Source of the DNA: JAHECQ01 sp047638695 | GTDB lineage: Bacteria > Actinomycetota > Acidimicrobiia > Acidimicrobiales > SZUA-35 | Direction of reading: 5' to 3' | Assembly (NCBI GenBank): GCA_047638695.1 | Contig: JBLINY010000146.1 | Coordinates: 1 to 9,834, forward strand | DNA: 9,834 bases | Shown here: positions 5,584 through 9,834 of the stretch, piece after piece | Numbering within the stretch: position 1 is the first letter of the stretch | How the letters are laid out: each line of letters opens with the position of its first letter | Notes under the pieces: generated by a model | Database searches by the model: none | Told to the model about the DNA's origin: nothing | The model's input: the letters and a program-made list of their open reading frames with translations, nothing else | Program-made: the position numbers and the translations under genes

Positions 5584-6363
5584 ATGAAGCTGCAGCTGGT
5601 TGGCGGTGGGAAGATGGGCCAAGCCCTGGCGGGCGGACTTTTGAACGCTGGGTGGGCGAATGCCGACGAGCTCGCGATCGTCGAGGTCGACGGTCCGCTG
5701 GCTGAGCAACTGCAATCTCAATTCCCCGGCGTCACGATCACCGATACCCCTCTACGCGGGGTTGACGCCATTCTGGCCGTGAAGCCTTGGGCCATCGTTG
5801 AAGTCGCCAGTGGCCTCGACACCCCAGGTCGTGTGATGTCGATCGCGGCGGGCATCACAATTGCTTCCATCGAGGCCGTCGTCCCCGCCGGAACGCCGGT
5901 CATTCGAGTCATGCCGAACACGCCGGCCCTGGTCGGAGAGGGAGCCTCTGCCCTTGCTCCAGGCGCCTCGGCCGCTGACGATGACGTCGCCTGGGCCACG
6001 TCGATTCTCGCGGCGGTTGGAGCTGTCGATGTAGTTACCGAAGCCCAGCTCGATGCCGTCACGGGACTTTCCGGGTCCGGCCCGGCCTACTTCTTCCTCA
6101 TCGCCGAGGCCCTTGCCGACGCAGGCGTCACTGCCGGGCTGGCACGAGGAACGGCTGAGATGCTGGTGAACCAAACCATGCTGGGGGCGGCCAGAATGTT
6201 GCTGGACACCGACGACGGCGCAGCTGTGTTGCGGGCTGGCGTCACCACACCGGCCGGTACGACTGCCGCCGGCGTCCGAGTTCTCGAGCAACAAGGTGTT
6301 CGTGCCGCGCTCATCGATGCGGTAGAGGCGGCGACTGAGCGGTCGAGACAGCTAGGTTCATGA
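5584..6363 (+). CDS. proC: Pyrroline-5-carboxylate reductase
   Basis: ProC reduces 1-pyrroline-5-carboxylate to L-proline with NAD(P)H, the last step of proline synthesis in the cytoplasm. The 259-residue protein has the usual length. The Rossmann motif LVGGGKMGQALAGGLL lies at residues 5-20, followed by LAVKPW (64-69), RVMPNTPALVGEG (108-120), the substrate-site motif GLSGSGPAYFFLIAEAL (161-177) and the C-terminal TTPAGTTAAGV (221-231). All core motifs are intact. ATG 5584 is chosen because the Rossmann strand begins right after it; an in-frame ATG at 5494 would add 30 residues encoded by the inverted-repeat region, which is unlikely. The stop overlaps the next ATG (6360-6363), so it heads a three-gene operon with a SAM hydrolase-like gene and a small membrane peptide. 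Confidence 0.94.
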   Translation: MKLQLVGGGKMGQALAGGLLNAGWANADELAIVEVDGPLAEQLQSQFPGVTITDTPLRGVDAILAVKPWAIVEVASGLDTPGRVMSIAAGITIASIEAVVPAGTPVIRVMPNTPALVGEGASALAPGASAADDDVAWATSILAAVGAVDVVTEAQLDAVTGLSGSGPAYFFLIAEALADAGVTAGLARGTAEMLVNQTMLGAARMLLDTDDGAAVLRAGVTTPAGTTAAGVRVLEQQGVRAALIDAVEAATERSRQLGS

Positions 6364-7241
6364 GCCGGTTCGACACCATCTCCTTTCTGTCTGACTACGG
6401 CAACACCGACGAGTTCGTCGGTGTTGCCAAGTCGGTGGTTCGGTCGATTGCGCCCGATGTGGCGGTCATCGACATCACGCATGAAATCGAGCCGCACGAC
6501 ATCCGAGCCGGAGGCCTGGCCCTAGCCCGATCGGTGCAGTACCTGGCGCCGGGTGTCGTCTTGGCCGTTGTTGACCCCGGCGTGGCCACCGACCGCCTCG
6601 CCGTGGCGGTTGAAGTCGCCGACGGTGCCGCCTACTTGGTTGGACCAGACAACGGTTTGCTTGCACCGGCGGTGTCGATGGTCGGCGGTGCAACTGGCGC
6701 CTTCGTGCTAGATAACCCCGACTACCACCTACCGGCCCCCGGTCCAACATTTGCCGGCCGTGATGTCTTCGCTCCAATGGCCGCTCATTTGTGCAACGGA
6801 GTGCCGCTCGATGAGCTGGGGACCAGCATTGATCCCATCAAACTCAAGCCGGGGGTCCTTCCGGTTAGTCAGCTCGAAGACGACGGTTCGATCGTGGCTG
6901 AAGTGTTATGGGTCGACCGCTTCGGCAATGCCCAACTCAACGTCGATCCTGGCGACCTGGCGACGTGGCCAGCGCATGTGCTGATTGCGGGCGGTCGTAC
7001 CGAGCGGACCGCGCTGCGAGTCGAGTCATACGCCCAGATAGCGACCGGCGCCGTTGGCTTGGTCATCGACTCCTACGGTCTGCTTTCCATTGCCATCGAC
7101 CAAGGGTCGGCCGCTTTCGAGCTTCAGCTCGAGGCGGGTCAGGAAGTGCGACTCAACGCGACCGATGGCCCGGCCGTTGCCAGCAGCCCGGTAACGCTAA
7201 CGGCCAAGCCGACAACCGTGAATCCCGAGGACGGCCAGTGA
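6360..7241 (+). CDS. SAM hydroxide adenosyltransferase family protein (DUF62)
   Basis: This 293-residue protein belongs to the family that includes SAM hydroxide adenosyltransferases, which split S-adenosylmethionine with water to adenosine and methionine, and the related chlorinase and fluorinase. Visible motifs are FLSDYGNTDEFVGV (9-22), DITHEIEPHDIRAG (38-51), VVDPGVATDR (70-79), VGPDNGLLAP (94-103), TFAGRDVFAPMAAHL (130-144) and DRFGNAQLN (186-194); the C-terminal third is the family's beta domain. In studied hydrolases an Asp-Arg-His triad activates water. Asp72 and Arg79 have the expected seven-residue spacing, but the usual TFHGRD is TFAGRD here, so Ala132 takes the His position. Activity may be altered or another residue may substitute. 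It lacks the fluorinase FYSRE motif. Its ATG overlaps the proC stop, and its own stop overlaps the start of a small membrane peptide. Confidence 0.87.
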   Translation: MSRFDTISFLSDYGNTDEFVGVAKSVVRSIAPDVAVIDITHEIEPHDIRAGGLALARSVQYLAPGVVLAVVDPGVATDRLAVAVEVADGAAYLVGPDNGLLAPAVSMVGGATGAFVLDNPDYHLPAPGPTFAGRDVFAPMAAHLCNGVPLDELGTSIDPIKLKPGVLPVSQLEDDGSIVAEVLWVDRFGNAQLNVDPGDLATWPAHVLIAGGRTERTALRVESYAQIATGAVGLVIDSYGLLSIAIDQGSAAFELQLEAGQEVRLNATDGPAVASSPVTLTAKPTTVNPEDGQ

Positions 7242-7327
7242 GACCGGCAACCGTGGCCACCCTTGCGATACTCCTACTTGCGCTGCTTCTCGCTGCGGCG
7301 TTGCAGCTTTACGTGCTGGCTCGCTGA
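7238..7327 (+). CDS. Small single-helix membrane peptide, 29 residues
   Basis: This short reading frame begins with GTG that overlaps the stop of the SAM hydrolase-like gene (GTGA, 7238-7241), the same coupling used throughout the window. It encodes 29 residues: a basic start (MRP), a hydrophobic run from about Ala4 to Leu27 (TVATLAILLLALLLAAALQL is typical), and a C-terminal Ala-Arg. A single transmembrane helix with no other domain is predicted. I do not recognise a family. Its TGA falls in a short palindrome shared with the convergent gene. The hydrophobic composition, coupled start and snug fit to the gap make it a likely real gene, though random translation of GC-rich DNA often gives Ala/Leu runs, so homology is needed to confirm it. 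Confidence 0.6.
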   Translation: MRPATVATLAILLLALLLAAALQLYVLAR

Positions 7328-7339
7328 GCGAAACGCTCA
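7325..7339. terminator. Short palindrome containing both convergent stop codons
   Basis: TGAGCG (7325-7330), loop AAA, CGCTCA (7334-7339) is a perfect 6-bp hairpin. The left TGA is the stop of the small membrane peptide and the right TCA is the stop of the minus-strand CAP gene. It may act as a bidirectional terminator, but no U-tract follows on either strand, so strength is doubtful. Confidence 0.4.
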
Positions 7340-8035
7340 CACGCCAGATCGTTCGAACTCTCTCGCGACCCTGCTCACGATGTCCTGGGCCAGCAACTGA
7401 GGCTCGGTGAATGCGACGCGAGGTGGTGGCTCGCCGGCTCCGGTCTCATCGGCTACTGACGTTGTCGGGGTTGCTGTGGTGCTGGCCGACTGTGATGGGG
7501 CCGTCGTCGGAGCGGTGGTAGCGGGTGCGGTGACCGGCGCCGCTGTGGTCGGCGTCGTAGCCGCTACTGGTGCGGCGAGCGCCATGAATCGGTGGGTGGT
7601 CCAGATCCGGCCTTCGGAGTCGTACACGACACCTACGCCGAGGTGGCTGAAGCCCGGATTGACCAGGTTTTCGTAGTGGCCGGGACTGGCAACAAACGCG
7701 TCGAACAACTCCTGCACCTGGCCCTGGCTGGCAACGCCGACGTTCTCGCCGAGGGTCGTCCAATCAGAAGTAACGCCGACCGACAAGTCGGGGGCGTGGG
7801 TGAGCTCTCCGGAATTCGCCATTTGCTGGGTCCACTGGCGTGACGGCTCGATCAGCTCCGGCGCAACCACGAGTGGCTGAAGTCCGAGTGAAGATCGCAG
7901 CTCGTTGATGAGAACAACGAAGCTTGCTTCGTCATTGCCTTCGGCGGCTTCAGCGGGTACCGGCGAGACACCGACTGCCGCGCTGAGGAACGCAAGGAAA
8001 GCGAGGAGCGAGAAGAGGAGATGGCGCTTGGGCAA
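7337..8035 (-). CDS. Secreted CAP/SCP-domain protein with Thr/Ala/Pro-rich tail
   Basis: This 232-residue exported protein starts with a signal peptide: basic MPKRH, a hydrophobic core (6-23), and a likely signal peptidase I site after Ala-Glu-Ala30. The CAP domain spans about 36-153, with LINELRSSLGLQPL, the conserved His80, GENVG (96-100), SPGHYENLVNPGFSHLGVGV (117-136; His120, Glu122, His131) and a final THRFM strand. These are the features of bacterial YkwD-like CAP proteins, whose molecular role is mostly unknown. Residues 154-200 are almost only Thr, Ala, Pro, Ser and Val, a flexible or glycosylated spacer, and a short charged helix (about 210-229) ends the protein. The start is the unusual TTG at 8035, chosen because AAGGA lies eight bases upstream, an in-frame TGA precedes it and no better start keeps the signal peptide. 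No cell-wall sorting signal is seen. Confidence 0.88.
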   Translation of the reverse strand: MPKRHLLFSLLAFLAFLSAAVGVSPVPAEAAEGNDEASFVVLINELRSSLGLQPLVVAPELIEPSRQWTQQMANSGELTHAPDLSVGVTSDWTTLGENVGVASQGQVQELFDAFVASPGHYENLVNPGFSHLGVGVVYDSEGRIWTTHRFMALAAPVAATTPTTAAPVTAPATTAPTTAPSQSASTTATPTTSVADETGAGEPPPRVAFTEPQLLAQDIVSRVAREFERSGV

Positions 8036-8043
8036 CGCAGTGA

Positions 8044-8048
8044 TCCTT
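8044..8048 (-). promoter_or_regulatory. Ribosome binding site AAGGA for the CAP gene
   Basis: On the minus strand AAGGA (8048 down to 8044) lies eight bases before the TTG at 8035 and supports this rare start codon. Confidence 0.55.
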
Positions 8049-8103
8049 GGGGTCGGCGTTGTTCACGGGGTGATCGCGGGTTGAAGAGACCTGTGGTCGT
8101 GAG

Positions 8104-8113
8104 CTGTGCACAG
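8104..8113. promoter_or_regulatory. 10-bp palindrome CTGTGCACAG in the divergent promoter region
   Basis: CTGTGCACAG is a perfect palindrome roughly in the middle of the 176-base gap between the CAP gene and the acyl-CoA ligase. It could be a regulator site for either gene; a palindrome of this size can also occur by chance. Confidence 0.25.
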
Positions 8114-8137
8114 ATTCTCGGCAAGGCTCTGCCTGAA

Positions 8138-8204
8138 CTTGAGTGTCGACAAGTGCTCAAGATCGGGTCTCGGGCTGCCACCGTGGGTTGAGATGTGCTC
8201 AAAT
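8138..8204 (+). promoter_or_regulatory. Two inverted repeats with TTGAG/CTCAA half-sites before the acyl-CoA ligase
   Basis: CTTGAG (8138-8143) and CTCAAG (8156-8161) form a perfect 6-bp inverted repeat with 12 bases between. TTGAG (8188-8192) and CTCAA (8198-8202) form a second with five between. The right arms lie in an 8-bp direct repeat GTGCTCAA (8153-8160 and 8195-8202), 42 bases apart, about four DNA turns. The second site overlaps TCAAAT (8199-8204), which ends seven bases before the GTG start and may be a weak -10 box. The pattern suggests an operator for a dimeric repressor, by inference. Confidence 0.4.
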
Positions 8205-8211
8205 CAGCATC

Positions 8212-9705
8212 GTGAATCTTGCCGAACGGTTCCAGGCCCAGCCAGCGGGTCGAGTGGCGTTGGTTGTTGGCGACCGAACGGTCTCTTATGAGGCATTGGC
8301 GGCCAGGGTCAATGCGTGGAGAGGTGGTCTGACCGCGGCCGGACTTGAGCCGGGTGATCGGGTGGCGATTGTGGCTGGGAACAGCGAGATCTTCGTTGTT
8401 GGTTATCTCGCCGCTCTCACCGGCGGGTTCGTGGCTGTCCCGCTGAACCCAACTTCGCCTGCGGCTGTTCTTGGTCAGGAGCTTGCTGAGGTCGAGGCGT
8501 CAGCGGTCATCGTCGACCGCGTTGGTCAGGTCAGTTGGGCACAGATGAAGGCCGAGGATGGGTCGCCCTCGCTTGCGCCGACTGGCGGCGGATGTTCGTT
8601 CATCGCCGACGGAGATGCGTTCCCCGAGCTTGACCGTGCCGAGCCGACGCCGTTGGTTCCGGTGCCTGACGAGCACCACGCCGTCTTGCTGTACACCTCA
8701 GGAACCGCCGGCCGCTCGAAACCGGCAGTACTCACCCACGGCAATCTGTCGTCGAGTTTGGTCTCACTCGGCCAGCTACCCGACGTCGATCTCGACCGTC
8801 ACCATCAGGTGCTGGCCGTCATCCCGTTGTTCCACGTCTTTGGACTCAACGTCATCGTCAACCTTGGGTTGTCGATTGGCGCCACCCTGGTGCTCGAAGA
8901 GCATGTTGCGCCCGCTCACACAGCCGAGTTGTTGCGTCGTCACAACGTGTCGATGGTGTTGGGACCGCCAAACATGTGGAGCGCGTTTCTTGGCTCGACT
9001 GATCTGCTGCCCGGCGACTTCGAGCAGGTCGAGATCGCTGTTTCGGGTGCGGCGAAGTTGTCGCCGGTCACCTGGCAGGCTTTGCGCGACCGATTCGGTG
9101 TTGACGTGCGAGAGGGATATGGCCTGACCGAGACGGGTGGGATCGTGGCTTCTGCCGCTGGTGTTGGATCCCCGGCTGGTTCTGTCGGCGTTCCGATGCC
9201 CGGCGTCGATCTTCGGCTTGTTGATCCGGAGGGCCGCGATGTCTTGGTGGGTGATCCCGGTGAGATCTGGGTGAAGGGTCCGATGGTTTCGCCTGGCTAC
9301 TGGATAGGTGGCGAAGTGCTCACTTACTCCCGAACCGACGATGGTTGGCTGAAGACGGGCGACCTCGGGGTTGTCGATGATCTTGGTCATCTATCGATCG
9401 TGGATCGGCTGAAAGACCTGATCATCGTGTCCGGCTTCAATGTTCATCCTGGCGAGGTCGAGGAGGCGCTGGCCGGTCATCCGGATGTAGCTGCTGTGGG
9501 CGTTGTGGGGGAAGTGACCGAGGAGCACGGCGAACAGGTGGTCGCTCACGTCGTCGCCGTCGATGGCCGCGAACTGGACCTTGATGAGCTTGGCCGCCAT
9601 GCGGCGTCGCTACTGGCTCGCTACAAGGTTCCGCGCCGCTTCGTTGTCGTCGATTCGCTACCGACCGGAGTGGCCGGGAAGCTGCGCCGTCGCGAGCTGC
9701 ACTGA
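8212..9705 (+). CDS. AMP-forming acyl-CoA ligase (ANL superfamily)
   Basis: This 497-residue cytoplasmic enzyme belongs to the adenylate-forming family that activates a carboxylic acid with ATP and passes it to CoA. From GTG 8212 the motifs are: phosphate loop TSGTAGRSKPA (162-172, Lys170), EGYGLTETGG (301-310, adenine and Mg/ATP site), GWLKTGDLG (378-386), the hinge region DRLKDLIIVSGFNVHPGEVE (398-417), and the catalytic Lys490 in GVAGKLRRREL. The phosphate loop has Pro where Gly usually follows Lys. The length is normal for fatty acid or short aromatic acid CoA ligases; the chain specificity cannot be read. GTG 8212 is preferred over upstream starts because NLAERF matches the usual family start and the extra 23 residues upstream are unlike the family. 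It appears to be a single-gene unit, read away from the CAP gene. Confidence 0.88.
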   Translation: MNLAERFQAQPAGRVALVVGDRTVSYEALAARVNAWRGGLTAAGLEPGDRVAIVAGNSEIFVVGYLAALTGGFVAVPLNPTSPAAVLGQELAEVEASAVIVDRVGQVSWAQMKAEDGSPSLAPTGGGCSFIADGDAFPELDRAEPTPLVPVPDEHHAVLLYTSGTAGRSKPAVLTHGNLSSSLVSLGQLPDVDLDRHHQVLAVIPLFHVFGLNVIVNLGLSIGATLVLEEHVAPAHTAELLRRHNVSMVLGPPNMWSAFLGSTDLLPGDFEQVEIAVSGAAKLSPVTWQALRDRFGVDVREGYGLTETGGIVASAAGVGSPAGSVGVPMPGVDLRLVDPEGRDVLVGDPGEIWVKGPMVSPGYWIGGEVLTYSRTDDGWLKTGDLGVVDDLGHLSIVDRLKDLIIVSGFNVHPGEVEEALAGHPDVAAVGVVGEVTEEHGEQVVAHVVAVDGRELDLDELGRHAASLLARYKVPRRFVVVDSLPTGVAGKLRRRELH

Positions 9706-9763
9706 TCCTTCGCGATCGGTCCGCCCAGGCAGTTCAGCGGCCGTTGTTCGTGGCTCGTGCACT

Positions 9764-9791
9764 TGTGAAACGCGCTGGGGCTCCGTACCCT
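9764..9791 (+). promoter_or_regulatory. Promoter TTGTGA-N16-TACCCT for the last gene
   Basis: TTGTGA (9764-9769) and TACCCT (9786-9791) are spaced by 16 bases. The -10 box is identical to that before the RsiG-like gene. Seven bases separate it from GTG 9799, so a leaderless transcript would start there; the ATG at 9796 would be only four bases away. The rest of the 90-base gap 9706-9795 shows no clear terminator. Confidence 0.5.
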
Positions 9792-9795
9792 CGCC

Positions 9796-9834
9796 ATGGT
9801 GAACGACGCGGGTGTGAGCGATCCCGACGATGGA
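9796..9834 (+). CDS. Start of an unidentified protein, cut by the window end
   Basis: Only the first 13 codons are present (MVNDAGVSDPDDG), an acidic, polar start with no recognisable motif. Two in-frame starts are adjacent, ATG 9796 and GTG 9799. The -10 spacing of seven bases favours GTG 9799 if the gene is leaderless like several others here. The function cannot be judged. Confidence 0.5.
   Translation, partial: MVNDAGVSDPDDG

Noticed and set aside
6360..7241. A halogenating enzyme (fluorinase or chlorinase)
   Set aside because: The FYSRE motif of fluorinases is absent and the motifs match the general hydroxide adenosyltransferase branch; there are no halometabolite genes nearby.
7407..7676. 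A plus-strand frame rich in Val, Ala and Gly opposite the CAP gene tail
   Set aside because: It is the complement of the Thr/Ala/Pro-rich linker codons of the secreted CAP protein and has no start signal or homology pattern of its own.
8143..8211. A 23-residue N-terminal extension of the acyl-CoA ligase
   Set aside because: The sequence is unlike the family start, it covers the inverted-repeat promoter region, and GTG 8212 gives a normal N-terminus.

Overview
The window is GC-rich, densely coding chromosomal DNA from an actinobacterium. Frequent GTG starts, genes joined by 4-base stop/start overlaps, an MshA-type glycosyltransferase followed by a YbjN-domain gene, and an RsiG-like c-di-GMP-binding protein all point to that phylum. 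Repeated promoter boxes placed so that transcripts would start at the start codon (leaderless genes) fit too. My best guess is an Acidimicrobiia (Ilumatobacter-like) lineage, but this is inference from gene content. No tRNA, rRNA, CRISPR, phage or insertion-sequence signal is visible, and no stretch over 300 bases lacks a gene.

Layout. (1) Positions 1-900, minus strand: a histidine-phosphatase gene followed two bases later by the N-terminal part of a YgjP-like metallopeptidase gene that leaves the window. (2) 981-2634, plus strand: a divergently transcribed operon of a MoaD-like sulfur carrier, a degenerate CdsA-like membrane protein and an AlkA-type DNA glycosylase, joined by ATGA overlaps. 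(3) 2686-5443, plus: an RsiG-like anti-sigma candidate, an XRE regulator, MshA-like glycosyltransferase and a YbjN-domain protein. (4) 5444-5583: a 140-base intergenic region with an AT-rich promoter-like sequence, a perfect 14-bp inverted repeat enclosing a smaller hairpin, and a 9-bp direct repeat over the next promoter. (5) 5584-7327, plus: proC, a SAM hydroxide adenosyltransferase-family gene and a 29-residue single-helix membrane peptide, again with 4-base overlaps. (6) 7337-8035, minus: a secreted CAP-domain protein, convergent with the previous operon across a short palindrome that contains both stop codons. (7) 8036-8211: a 176-base divergent promoter region with several small palindromes. 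(8) 8212-9705, plus: an acyl-CoA ligase. (9) From about 9796: the first codons of another gene.

Most genes are housekeeping: proline synthesis, low-molecular-weight thiol or glycoside synthesis, alkylation repair and acyl activation. The most notable points are the RsiG-like protein with two c-di-GMP-binding motifs (one with Gln replaced by His) coupled to an XRE regulator, the structured element before proC, the CdsA-like protein lacking part of its catalytic signature, the SAM hydrolase homologue with Ala at the usual active-site His position, the tiny coupled membrane peptide, and the repeated leaderless promoter arrangement.
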